The notes: generated by a model not told the origin, from the letters alone. DNA of 7,773 nucleotides from an uncultured Alistipes sp. (GCA_947174295.1 CAMWIG010000090.1:1-7773), one strand, 5' to 3'. Positions 1-6,956 are shown, counted from the stretch's first letter. A program made the numbers and translations.

Positions 1-83
1 ACCGTCGGCCGGCAGCGGCCGGCACGACGTAAATAGAGTTCGACCGGCGCCGCGGCGACATCGTTAAATACACCGCCGGCGGA

Positions 84-845
84 GTGCCCGTGCTCTCGGG
101 CATGCCCGAGCCCTCGTTCTGGCGCGCGCCGACCGACAACGACTGGGGAGAGAACATGCAGACCCGCAGCAACGTATGGCGCACGGCCAACCGCCGCACG
201 GTGAGCGTCGAGCACCGCTGCACGGAGTCGGCGGCCGAAGTCACGGCGCGATACCGGCTCACCGACGCTCCGTCGGACTACACCGTGCGCTACACCTTCG
301 ACGGCGACGGCGCGCTGCATGTCGACGTCGAATGGCACACCGACGAGGAGCTGCCCGAGATGCTGCGCTTCGGCATGCGCATGCGTCTGCCCGAAGAGTA
401 CGAATATCTGAAATGGTACGGCCGCGGCCCGTGGGAGAACTACCCGGACCGCCGGACGGCATCGTTCGTGGGCATATACGAATCCACGGTAAGCGAACAG
501 CTCCATCCCTACGTCCGTCCGCAGGAGACGGGCAACAAGTGCGACGTGCGCTGGGCCGAGCTCAGCGACGGCGGCGGGCGCACAATCCGCATCGAGGGCC
601 GCCAGCCGCTCTGCATCAGCGCTCTGCACAACGCATGGGAGGATTTCGACCCGGGATTGTCCAAAAAACAGATGCACGCCTCCGACATCGAGCCCCGACG
701 CGAGACGGTGCTCCACGTCGACCTCGTGCAGCGCGGTCTGGGCGGCGACAACTCATGGGGCGCATCCCCGCACGCACCCTACCGTCTCACCGCCCGCGAC
801 TACTCATACGGCTATACCGTCAGGGCTTCACGCCGCAATCCGTAA
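84..845 (+). CDS. 3' part of a LacZ-type GH2 beta-galactosidase, apparently cut off from its 5' part
   Basis: The translation matches the C-terminal third of LacZ-type beta-galactosidases: the segment FWRAPTDNDWG opening the small-chain domain, then WYGRGPWENYPDRRTASF, PYVRPQETGNKCDVRW, and near the end LGGDNSWG, the equivalent of GGDDSW in E. coli LacZ. This domain is a beta-sandwich that completes the active-site rim; the catalytic TIM barrel is not in the window. The first usable start is GTG at 84, but recognisable LacZ sequence (IEFDRRRGDIVKY) is already present in the same frame from 33, directly after an in-frame TAA at 30-32. The GTG is therefore probably not a real start, and this is likely the tail of a pseudogene or frameshifted gene. 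Alternatives are an assembly error or contig edge near base 30. Family assignment is firm; expression of this piece as a protein is doubtful. Confidence 0.8.
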   Translation: MPVLSGMPEPSFWRAPTDNDWGENMQTRSNVWRTANRRTVSVEHRCTESAAEVTARYRLTDAPSDYTVRYTFDGDGALHVDVEWHTDEELPEMLRFGMRMRLPEEYEYLKWYGRGPWENYPDRRTASFVGIYESTVSEQLHPYVRPQETGNKCDVRWAELSDGGGRTIRIEGRQPLCISALHNAWEDFDPGLSKKQMHASDIEPRRETVLHVDLVQRGLGGDNSWGASPHAPYRLTARDYSYGYTVRASRRNP

Positions 846-861
846 TCCGGCGGCACAGGCA

Positions 862-919
862 AGCCGACGCAGAGTCGAACGAGGTTAGGACTATGCCGAG
901 GCGGGAAATGGAGGAATGA
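862..919 (+). repeat. Imperfect direct repeat, copy 1 (hairpin plus 8-codon frame)
   Basis: About 57 bp matching a second copy at 1061-1118. The right-hand 28 bases (892-919) differ from copy 2 at one position. The left part shares an agccga...cgaac segment, and the middle 10-11 bases vary but can still fold into a weak hairpin (about 873-892). The conserved block contains ATG-CCG-AGG-CGG-GAA-ATG-GAG-GAA-TGA, a frame for MPRREMEE. It begins 17 bases after the beta-galactosidase stop codon. Confidence 0.75.
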
Positions 920-936
920 TGTTCAACCATAAAAAC

Positions 937-972
937 AGCAAACGGCAATCCGATGACGGATTGCCGTTTGTT
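937..972. terminator. Strong intrinsic terminator hairpin between convergent genes
   Basis: A perfect 12-bp stem (aaacggcaatcc / ggattgccgttt, 940-951 and 958-969) with a 6-nt loop extends by a C-G, a G-T and an A-T pair to 15 bp. Read on the minus strand it is followed by a T-rich run (tgtttttatgg), so it best terminates leftward transcription from the GH2-like gene ending at 1152. It could also stop rightward transcription from the beta-galactosidase remnant, where only TTTGTT follows. Its position between two converging genes fits a shared terminator. Confidence 0.8.
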
Positions 973-1060
973 CGCAAAGAATTTCCGGGAGCAGACGACG
1001 CCGTCCCGTGCGATTGCCGGGCAGACCGGGAATGCGGCTGAAAAGCGACCCGTTTCGTTA

Positions 1061-1118
1061 AGCCGAGAGCAGAACCGAACTTGTTCGGGTTATGCCGAGG
1101 CGGGAAATGGAAGAATGA
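1061..1118 (+). repeat. Imperfect direct repeat, copy 2 (hairpin plus 8-codon frame)
   Basis: Second copy of the repeat at 862-919, 199 bp further on and in the same orientation. Here the hairpin is clear: ccgaa (1075-1079) pairs with ttcgg (1084-1088) across a cttg loop, with two further A-T pairs outside a one-base bulge. The conserved block again contains an ATG-to-TGA frame for MPRREMEE (1092-1118); the only base difference from copy 1 is a synonymous GAG to GAA. It lies 33 bases beyond the stop codon of the minus-strand GH2-like gene. No other feature is seen between 973 and 1060. Confidence 0.75.
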
Positions 1119-1151
1119 AATTGACCGCTTATTGCCTGCCCGTACCGTCTA

Positions 1152-2489
1152 TCAGTCGGCGATGCCGGCCTCGGCAGGCGAGAAGAAGCGGCGCAGCCGG
1201 TCGCTGTTCCACTCTCCGGCCGCAGAGTCGTAGATGACCGGGCGCGTGTCGCCGAACGATTTCAGACGCAGGTAGGTTTCGTAAAGACATATTCCGTTCG
1301 CGGAGTTCTCGGCAATGGAGAATGCCACGACCGACGGATGCAGTTTCACGGCATGGTACACGCCCTCCGCGAGGTCGACATACGACGGCGTCCACCCGGC
1401 ATCGTTCGACGGGTTGCCGCCGCGTCGGCGCGAATCGCCCCATACGGAGGTGTCGATAGGCGTCTGAGCGATGATATACATGCCCAGCGAGTCGCATATG
1501 TCGTAGAGCCGCCGGTCGACGGCATCGGTCGATGGGTGCAGCGTGTTGTAGCCCTTGCTGCGGAGCTCGGCCACTTCGGCGGCGGTCGCCTGAGGCAGGA
1601 CGCGTGCCACGATGAGCGCCGTCGGCCGTCCGTTTATCGACACCAGACCGTTGGGCGAAACCTCGACCTCGCGGAATCCTATGCGGAACGTCTCCACCTC
1701 CTGATTGCGGCCCGCCACCTGCGTCCGCACATCGAGACGCAGCATGCGCGGATTGCGCAGCGCCCACAGACAGCTGTCGGGCAGGCGCACGGCGAAGCGC
1801 ACCGTGTCCTCGCGGCGCATGTCGAGCGTCAGCTCCTTGTATCCGTAGTGCATCCGTATCGTATCCTGCAACAGCAGTTCGTAATAGACGCGCGTGGTCT
1901 TAGGGTTGAGCGCCTCGCTCTTCATGACGATGCCCACCTCGGCCGTCGCGGCGCCGTCGGCACCCATCGACGTGCGTGTCACCACGTCGCGAACGCGCAC
2001 CGTGGCCGGCGACTGCACGTAGATGCGTCCCACGGCGAAATCGGAGGCGGCGGGCGAAAGCACACCGTCGCTATCAGCCAAAGGGACGATGCGCACGGTA
2101 TTGCGGCCTTCGGCGGCACTCTTCGTCACCACGAAATCCGACGGCAGCACGCCGCTGAGAGTATGCCCCACCCTGCGGCCGTTGATTTCGACGGCATATC
2201 CGCCCGTCGCGGACTCCACGTGCAGCACCACCTGGCGGTTGACCCACGCGAAGGGCACGATGAAGTCGCCGGCGCAGCTGCCGTCGCTCTCCCGATGCCA
2301 TTCGGTCACGGGACGTATGTACTTCGACTCGGGGAATCCGTCGGCCGACGACTCGGCGAAGGTCGTGCAGACAGCCGTCTCGGTAGCCACCGGGGCGCGC
2401 CCCTCGACAACCGAAGCAGGCGCCTGGGGAGGCGCGGCGAGTGCCGCCGTGCCGCACAGGGCCGCTATAATAAAAAGAATGCGTTTCAT
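1152..2489 (-). CDS. Secreted GH2-like protein with a short barrel and altered catalytic motif (probable pseudoenzyme)
   Basis: A 445-residue protein. The ATG at 2489 is chosen because it opens a clear signal peptide (MKRILFIIAALCGTAALA, cleavage near residue 18-19); the frame is open to 2573 but the extra 28 residues would bury that signal. Residues about 55-160 resemble the GH2 sugar-binding jelly roll, 165-270 an immunoglobulin-like domain, and 270-435 the first half of a GH2 TIM barrel (NGLVSINGRPT, then LRSKGYNTLHPS, LYDICDSLGMYII, HPSVVAFSIAENSANG, GDTRPVIYDS). Usual active-site signatures are altered: the NRHE-type segment after NGRP reads IVARVLP, SHYP is replaced by LHPSTD, DEANIETHG by AQTPIDTSVWG, and the acid/base NE pair reads E394-N395. 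The chain ends before the nucleophile strand. It is therefore probably catalytically dead and may bind glycans in the periplasm or at the surface. I found no convincing promoter upstream. A recently truncated gene is the alternative. Confidence 0.85.
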   Translation of the reverse strand: MKRILFIIAALCGTAALAAPPQAPASVVEGRAPVATETAVCTTFAESSADGFPESKYIRPVTEWHRESDGSCAGDFIVPFAWVNRQVVLHVESATGGYAVEINGRRVGHTLSGVLPSDFVVTKSAAEGRNTVRIVPLADSDGVLSPAASDFAVGRIYVQSPATVRVRDVVTRTSMGADGAATAEVGIVMKSEALNPKTTRVYYELLLQDTIRMHYGYKELTLDMRREDTVRFAVRLPDSCLWALRNPRMLRLDVRTQVAGRNQEVETFRIGFREVEVSPNGLVSINGRPTALIVARVLPQATAAEVAELRSKGYNTLHPSTDAVDRRLYDICDSLGMYIIAQTPIDTSVWGDSRRRGGNPSNDAGWTPSYVDLAEGVYHAVKLHPSVVAFSIAENSANGICLYETYLRLKSFGDTRPVIYDSAAGEWNSDRLRRFFSPAEAGIAD

Positions 2490-2586
2490 AATCGGTATTT
2501 TCAATATTTTACACACCCGGCACAATCGCAGCCCGCATATCGTCGGCTTCGCCTCAGACACTTCGTCCGACAAAATAGCGAATAAA

Positions 2587-2619
2587 TTTGCATTTGTACC
2601 CGGCTTAATCGTATCTTCG
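2587..2619 (+). promoter_or_regulatory. Bacteroidetes-type promoter for the HsdR_N-like gene
   Basis: TTTG at 2587-2590, a 21-base spacer, then TATCTTCG at 2612-2619, one base off the Bacteroidetes -7 consensus TAnnTTTG. The ATG at 2664 lies about 40 bases downstream of the expected transcription start, and the leader contains a T-run (2636-2643). A second TTTG at 2593 sits too close to serve as the -33 element. Confidence 0.55.
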
Positions 2620-2663
2620 CGGTTGTAAAGTTACTCTTTTTTTCGAACACTGTGTCATCGACA

Positions 2664-3098
2664 ATGCCCAAACTCAACTTTCCGCCCGTCAGGCTGCGCG
2701 CCCGACGCAACGGCGAGCGCATCGAAGTGTGGGATTCGCTGCGCGGCTCGTGGCTCGTGCTGACACCCGAAGAGTGGGTGCGGCGGCATCTGATCGAGTT
2801 CCTCGCCGAACGGTGCGGCATGCCGAGACAGCGCATCGTGCAGGAGTATCCCGTGCCGCTCAACGGACAGCCGCAGCGAGCGGACATAGTGGTAGTCGAC
2901 GACAACGGCCGCCCCTCGATACTCGCCGAGTGCAAGGCCGCAGGCGTCGCCATGGACGACCGCGTGCTGGCGCAGGCCGTGCGGTACAATTCGGTGCTCG
3001 GCGCAGGCATGATAATTCTCACGAACGGCATCGAACACCGATGCTATCGCTTCGACGGCGCACGCTACTCGCCGTGCGCTCTCCCAGTAAAACGGTAA
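2664..3098 (+). CDS. Stand-alone type I restriction enzyme HsdR N-terminal-like (PD-(D/E)xK fold) protein
   Basis: A 144-residue cytoplasmic protein of the HsdR_N_2 kind, common in Bacteroidetes as a single-domain protein. Family landmarks are MPKLNFPPVRLR at the start, VLTPEEWVRRHLIEFL (32-47), and the nuclease-fold core RADIVVVDDNGRPSILAECKA with D74, E89 and K91 in the D...ExK pattern, followed by Q104 (LAQAVRYN) and ILTNGIEHRCYRF. I prefer the ATG at 2664 over a GTG at 2652 because family members begin at this MPKLNFPP-like segment. No HsdM, HsdS or helicase domain is nearby, so the name describes the fold and not a role in restriction. Such proteins may act in DNA maintenance, but the function is unknown. 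It is divergent from the GH2-like gene and convergent with the response regulator, whose stop codon is only 28 bases past this one; no clear terminator hairpin is visible there. Confidence 0.85.
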   Translation: MPKLNFPPVRLRARRNGERIEVWDSLRGSWLVLTPEEWVRRHLIEFLAERCGMPRQRIVQEYPVPLNGQPQRADIVVVDDNGRPSILAECKAAGVAMDDRVLAQAVRYNSVLGAGMIILTNGIEHRCYRFDGARYSPCALPVKR

Positions 3099-3126
3099 TC
3101 GCCGGACGCGCAGCCACTGCCCGAGG

Positions 3127-3873
3127 TCACAGCGCCGAGGGGAAGAGCTTCCCGACGTAGGTTTGGAACGTCTCGCGATAGTTTTCTCCGATGGGCAGGT
3201 ACTCGTCCTCACCGAGATACACACGCCCTTTGGCATAGCCCCTGATGCGCCGCAGATTGACTATGTAGGACCGGTGTATGCGCATGAACATCTCCGAGGG
3301 GAGCGTCGCCTCCATGTTTTTCAGACGGAACAGCGTCATGATGCGCGAACCGTCCTCCAACACCAGACGGACATACTCGCTGTCGCTCTCGATATAGACG
3401 ATGTCGGCCACGCGCACGAGCGCCACCTTGTGGTCGGCCTTGACCGAAATATACTCATGCCCTGTGCCCGCCGGCTCGGCTTCGGAGTCGGGACGAGAAT
3501 CACGGCGACGCAGTTCACTGAGCGACAGCGCCTTGTCGGCGGCATGGCGGAATTCGTCGAGCCCGAAAGGTTTGAGCAGATAGTCGATGGCATCGAGTCG
3601 GAATCCGTCGACGGCATATTCGGCGTAGGCCGTGGTGAAGATTATCATCGGGCGCTCCTCCTCGGCAATCGAACGCACGAACTCCATGCCGTTCATGTCG
3701 GGCATGTTGATGTCGACGAACATCAGCTCTACGCTCTGCGTCTCCATCGCGGACTGCGCCTCGGCAGCACTGCCGCAGGCGGCCACGAGCTCCAAGAACG
3801 GAACTTTGGATATGTATGCGCGAAGCTGGGCCAGCGCCAGAGGCTCGTCGTCTATGGCTATACATTTAATCAT
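3127..3873 (-). CDS. LytTR-family response regulator
   Basis: A 248-residue two-component regulator of the LytR/AlgR type. The receiver domain (1-120) has the acidic pair D8-D9, phospho-acceptor D54 in FVDINMPDMNG, T80-T81 and the conserved K101 in YLLKPF. A short acidic, proline-containing linker (about 122-139) leads to a LytTR DNA-binding domain (about 140-237) with the conserved FMRIHRSYIVNL segment at 196-207. Its ATG overlaps the last 8 bases of the histidine kinase gene, so the pair is probably translationally coupled and forms one signalling system. All residues needed for phosphorylation are present. It is the last gene of the six-gene minus-strand cluster. Target genes cannot be read from the window; proteins of this class bind paired direct repeats upstream of their targets. 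Confidence 0.95.
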   Translation of the reverse strand: MIKCIAIDDEPLALAQLRAYISKVPFLELVAACGSAAEAQSAMETQSVELMFVDINMPDMNGMEFVRSIAEEERPMIIFTTAYAEYAVDGFRLDAIDYLLKPFGLDEFRHAADKALSLSELRRRDSRPDSEAEPAGTGHEYISVKADHKVALVRVADIVYIESDSEYVRLVLEDGSRIMTLFRLKNMEATLPSEMFMRIHRSYIVNLRRIRGYAKGRVYLGEDEYLPIGENYRETFQTYVGKLFPSAL

Positions 3874-4933
3874 GAATAATCGGTATTAGCAGTTCGACGC
3901 TGTAACGCTCCTGTTCGGAGTCGTCGATATGCAGCGTAAAGTTCTTGTCGTAGATGAGTTCCAGACGCTTGCGCACGTTCTCCAAACCGATGCCGGCCTT
4001 GTGGTCCTTACTCGGAGCATGGCGGCTGTTGACTATGCGGCAGCGCACCGAATCGTCGACAACGGCCACGTCGATGTGGATGAACGACCGGCTGCGATAG
4101 CTCACGCCGTGCTTGAAGGCGTTCTCGACGAAGACGATGAGCAGCAGCGGAGGTATGACCACCGACGACGGCACGTCGCGCGGGCGGTCGAAACGGATGT
4201 CGATGCTGTCGCTGTAACGTATGCGCATGAGCTGTATGTAGTTGTCGATGAATTCGAGATCCTTCGACAACGATATGTCGCGCGCCTCGGAGTCGTAGAG
4301 CACGTAGCGCATCATGCGCGAAAGCTCGATGACGCTCTTCTTCGCCATCTCGGCGTCGATGTCTATCAGCGCGTGGATGTTGTTGAGCGTATTCATGAAG
4401 AAGTGCGGATTTATCTGGTATTTCAGATAGTCCATCTCAGCTTGGAGGTTCTGCCGTTTGAGCACCTCCATCTTCTGTTCGTCGCGCAGCGACTGGTACA
4501 TGAACTTGATACTGGCGTTGAGTCCCGTCATGAACAGACCCAGCAGCACGTTCCACTGCAACGCAAGGTCGGTGAACGACGCCTTGCGGTACGGCAGCAG
4601 AAGCTCCTGCTCGCCGGGCTGCATCATCCGCTCGACGATGTAACGCTCGTATGTGTCGACGACCGAAAAGATGAGGATTATCGTCACGATGTTGGTCATG
4701 AAGTAGGCCACGTAGCGGTGACGGATGAGCAGTTTGGGCGCTATCAGACTGTTGTGCAGCAGAAAGAGCACGAAATAGGGAAATATCTTGCGCCATGCGA
4801 TGAGCACGTCGCCGAAATCGACGTGCATGCTCTCGACCATCTCCGAATTCATCACCGGGACGAGCAGGATGGCCGTCCACACCAGAAAATAGAGCAGGTT
4901 TTCACCTATGGTCTGCTTGTGCGAGAAGTTCAT
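3866..4933 (-). CDS. LytS-type sensor histidine kinase (His_kinase family), four membrane segments
   Basis: A 355-residue inner-membrane sensor kinase. Four hydrophobic segments lie at about 12-28, 50-66, 75-92 and 123-141, with no large extracytoplasmic domain, so any signal is probably sensed within or near the membrane. A helical linker (145-172) follows. The phospho-acceptor H177 is in the signature LKYQINPHFFMNTLNNI. The ATP-binding part has the N-box VENAFKHG (269-276) and a G-box GIGLENVRKRL (314-324), the compact arrangement of the LytS/YehU class. Its start lies 18 bases after the DUF4293 stop codon and its end overlaps the response regulator by 8 bases. Its ligand is unknown. Confidence 0.95.
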   Translation of the reverse strand: MNFSHKQTIGENLLYFLVWTAILLVPVMNSEMVESMHVDFGDVLIAWRKIFPYFVLFLLHNSLIAPKLLIRHRYVAYFMTNIVTIILIFSVVDTYERYIVERMMQPGEQELLLPYRKASFTDLALQWNVLLGLFMTGLNASIKFMYQSLRDEQKMEVLKRQNLQAEMDYLKYQINPHFFMNTLNNIHALIDIDAEMAKKSVIELSRMMRYVLYDSEARDISLSKDLEFIDNYIQLMRIRYSDSIDIRFDRPRDVPSSVVIPPLLLIVFVENAFKHGVSYRSRSFIHIDVAVVDDSVRCRIVNSRHAPSKDHKAGIGLENVRKRLELIYDKNFTLHIDDSEQERYSVELLIPIIHD

Positions 4934-4951
4934 GGCCGGCAGCGCGAGCGG

Positions 4952-5416
4952 TTAGCGTATTCTGTCGAGCGAGCGCACCGTCAGTTCGTCGCGCATGATG
5001 CCGCGAATGGCGAGCCAGCAGAAGACGAGGCCCGCCAGCGGCAGCGCCACGGTGTAGTTGAGCGACCCGGCGTTGAACTCGAAGCCGTCGAAGCAGCGCT
5101 CCCAGAGGAAGAAGTATGCGAGCATCATGGCCTCGGCGCCCAACAGCAGCACGGCCTCGACCACGCACAGGCGCACCTGCAACATGCGGCGGTTGTAGAG
5201 GAATATGGTCACCAGCGGCAGCAGACATGCGGCATCGAGCAGCAGTGCCATGTATAGCGTGCCGACAACCTTCTCGCCGGCGGCGTCTTTCAGGCCGTAG
5301 GCGAAGAGTTCGAAAGCATCGGCGCCGGCGGCGAACGACGCCACGGGAACGATAACGGTCACGGCGACGAGCACCGAGACGATAAATAGATACAGAGATT
5401 GAATGCGTTGTATCAT
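4952..5416 (-). CDS. DUF4293 family small membrane protein
   Basis: A 154-residue protein beginning MIQRIQSLYLF, the typical opening of DUF4293 proteins, which are confined to Bacteroidetes. Four hydrophobic segments at about 8-31, 50-75, 83-105 and 119-140 predict a four-pass inner-membrane protein with a basic C-terminal tail (LTVRSLDRIR). No catalytic motif is visible and the function of the family is unknown. It sits between the glycosyltransferase (12-base gap) and the histidine kinase (18-base gap), so it is almost certainly co-transcribed with both. An accessory role for either neighbour is possible but unproven. Confidence 0.88.
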   Translation of the reverse strand: MIQRIQSLYLFIVSVLVAVTVIVPVASFAAGADAFELFAYGLKDAAGEKVVGTLYMALLLDAACLLPLVTIFLYNRRMLQVRLCVVEAVLLLGAEAMMLAYFFLWERCFDGFEFNAGSLNYTVALPLAGLVFCWLAIRGIMRDELTVRSLDRIR

Positions 5417-5428
5417 AAGGTAGTGAGG

Positions 5429-6394
5429 TTAATCTATCGTTTTATCAATAAGGTAGTTGTTGCGCTCGGAAGCAGCACGGTTGATTAGCTCGCCGAGAAA
5501 TCCCGCCAGGAACAGCTGCACGCCCAGTACGACGGCCAGCATGGCCAGATAGAACAGAGGCTGGTCGGTGACGTGTCGCAGCGGCAGGCCGAGCGCCTGC
5601 TTGTAGAGCTTCGCTGCGATGACCCACACCGTCGTACCGCCGCCCAGCAGGAACATCAGCGTGCCGAGGCTGCCGAAGAAATACATCGGCGAACGGCCGA
5701 AATGCGAAAGGAACGTGACGGTTATAAGGTCGAGATATCCCTTCACCATGCGTTCGAGGCCGAATTTCGAAACTCCGTACTTGCGGGCGCGGTGGCAGAC
5801 GGCCTTCTCTCCAATACGGCGGAATCCGGCCTGACGCGCCAGAATCGGTATGTAGCGGTGCATCTCGCCGTAGACCTCTATCGACTTGACGACCTTGCGG
5901 CGATAGGCTTTCAGGCCGCAGTTGAAGTCGTGCAGAGCGATTCCCGACACCGTGCGCGCCGTCCAGTTGAAGAACTTGCTCGGCCAGCGCTTGCCTATCG
6001 GGTCGTGGCGCTCGCGTTTCCAGCCCGACACGAGGTCGAAGCCATCCTCGACAATCATGCGGCGCATCTCGGGTATCTCGTCCGGCGAATCCTGCAAGTC
6101 GGCGTCCATCGTGAAGACCACCTCGCCGGCGGCGGCGGCGAATCCGCAGTAGAGCGCCGCCGACTTGCCGTAGTTGCGGGCGAAACGTATGGCCCGCAGC
6201 GTCGGATAGTCCTCTTTCAGACGTTCGACGACCTCCCACGACGAATCGGTGGAGCCGTCGTCGACCATCACTATCTCGTATGAAAGGGCCGCCTCGCGGC
6301 ATACGCGGTCTATCCACGCCGCCAACTCGGGCAGCGACTCCTCCTCGTTGTAGAGAGGAACGACGACCGAAACGTCGAACTGTGTCCCGGTCAT
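5429..6394 (-). CDS. GT2 glycosyltransferase of the polyprenyl-phosphate (GtrB/DPM-like) type
   Basis: A 321-residue membrane-anchored glycosyltransferase. The GT-A domain opens with DVSVVVPLYNEEESLPEL (7-24), then EIVMVDDGSTDSSW (40-53), the metal-binding DxD motif D97-A-D99 in FTMDADLQDSPDE, and the acceptor-side segment FNWTARTVSGIALHDFNCGLKAYRR. Two C-terminal membrane helices (about 237-261 and 279-303) complete the pattern of enzymes that transfer a sugar from a nucleotide donor to undecaprenyl phosphate on the cytoplasmic face for envelope glycan modification. The ATG at 6394 lies 4 bases after the DUF4199 stop and gives the usual family length; an ATG at 6409 would overlap that gene by 11 bases and is also possible. 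The donor sugar cannot be deduced. Confidence 0.92.
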   Translation of the reverse strand: MTGTQFDVSVVVPLYNEEESLPELAAWIDRVCREAALSYEIVMVDDGSTDSSWEVVERLKEDYPTLRAIRFARNYGKSAALYCGFAAAAGEVVFTMDADLQDSPDEIPEMRRMIVEDGFDLVSGWKRERHDPIGKRWPSKFFNWTARTVSGIALHDFNCGLKAYRRKVVKSIEVYGEMHRYIPILARQAGFRRIGEKAVCHRARKYGVSKFGLERMVKGYLDLITVTFLSHFGRSPMYFFGSLGTLMFLLGGGTTVWVIAAKLYKQALGLPLRHVTDQPLFYLAMLAVVLGVQLFLAGFLGELINRAASERNNYLIDKTID

Positions 6395-6398
6395 GGCG

Positions 6399-6932
6399 CT
6401 ACTCGACATCGCCGTTACCGAACATCGGAGCCTCACGACGCGTGAACGCCGCGATGAACAGGCCGAAGAAGCCGCCGCGGACGGCCATGGCCAGAGCGTT
6501 GGTCAGCACGACGTAAATCGGCGAGAAGAACATCTTGTCGTAGATGCCCTTCATCTGCGCGAGCATCGTATCGCCGTACAAGCCTGTCTGAGCCAGCGCG
6601 GACACGGTCTTGTCCACCAGCTCGTGGTAGCGCTCCGGGAAGAGGAAGTTGGCCGCAACGATGCTGTATGCGCCCAGCAGTATGCCGGCGAAGAGCGACA
6701 CGAAGAAGATATACTTCAAGCAGGCGCCGTAGCCGTAACCCTCGTCGCCCGCACCGTAGAGCGCCACGCGGCGGCGCGTGAAGAGAGTAAGCAATCCGAC
6801 GGTCGCCGCCAGATGCAGCAGCGACACCGCCCACGAAGAGGTGTACATGCCCAAAAATGCGAAGACAATCTCCGCGACACCGAGAAATGCGCCGTATCGA
6901 GCGGCATCGGTCCAGAAATTCGTATTTTTCAT
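6399..6932 (-). CDS. DUF4199 family membrane protein
   Basis: A 177-residue protein typical of DUF4199, a Bacteroidetes family. Four hydrophobic segments lie at about 13-29, 34-52, 73-97 and 139-163. Between the third and fourth is a soluble stretch (about 98-138) that family members share; the N-terminus (MKNTNFWTDAARYGAFLG) is also typical. There are no recognisable catalytic residues. It follows the YciO-like gene by 24 bases and directly precedes the glycosyltransferase, an order I recognise as common in Bacteroidetes, so it may assist the glycosyltransferase or its lipid-linked product; this is inference. The role is otherwise unknown. Confidence 0.88.
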   Translation of the reverse strand: MKNTNFWTDAARYGAFLGVAEIVFAFLGMYTSSWAVSLLHLAATVGLLTLFTRRRVALYGAGDEGYGYGACLKYIFFVSLFAGILLGAYSIVAANFLFPERYHELVDKTVSALAQTGLYGDTMLAQMKGIYDKMFFSPIYVVLTNALAMAVRGGFFGLFIAAFTRREAPMFGNGDVE

Positions 6933-6956
6933 ATTCTCAACTGTTATTGATTTTCT

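Noticed and set aside
953..1237. A 94-codon plus-strand open frame running through the intergenic repeat region.
   Set aside because: It starts inside the terminator hairpin, crosses repeat copy 2, ends inside the GH2-like gene, and shows no recognisable protein features.
2490..2573. A 28-residue N-terminal extension of the GH2-like protein starting at 2573.
   Set aside because: The internal ATG at 2489 opens a textbook signal peptide; the extension would place it inside the protein and abolish export.
2571..2580. A possible minus-strand -7 box (ctattttg) for the GH2-like gene.
   Set aside because: It is one base short of TAnnTTTG spacing and there is no TTTG at the right distance upstream.
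1338..2585. A 415-codon plus-strand open frame opposite the GH2-like gene.
   Set aside because: It is an antisense shadow: rich in R, H and G, without any domain, while the minus strand encodes a signal peptide and GH2 domains.
2664..3098. The HsdR_N-like gene considered as part of a restriction-modification or other defence island.
   Set aside because: No methyltransferase, specificity subunit, helicase or other defence gene is in the window, and stand-alone versions are common housekeeping-like genes in Bacteroidetes.
3163..3879. A 238-codon plus-strand open frame opposite the response regulator.
   Set aside because: It mirrors the regulator gene codon for codon and has no recognisable motif or promoter.
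3929..5257. A 442-codon open frame on the plus strand opposite the histidine kinase and DUF4293 genes.
   Set aside because: It is antisense to two well-recognised genes; its composition, full of H, V, R, E and Q, is what the reverse strand of GC-rich codons gives, and no family is recognisable.
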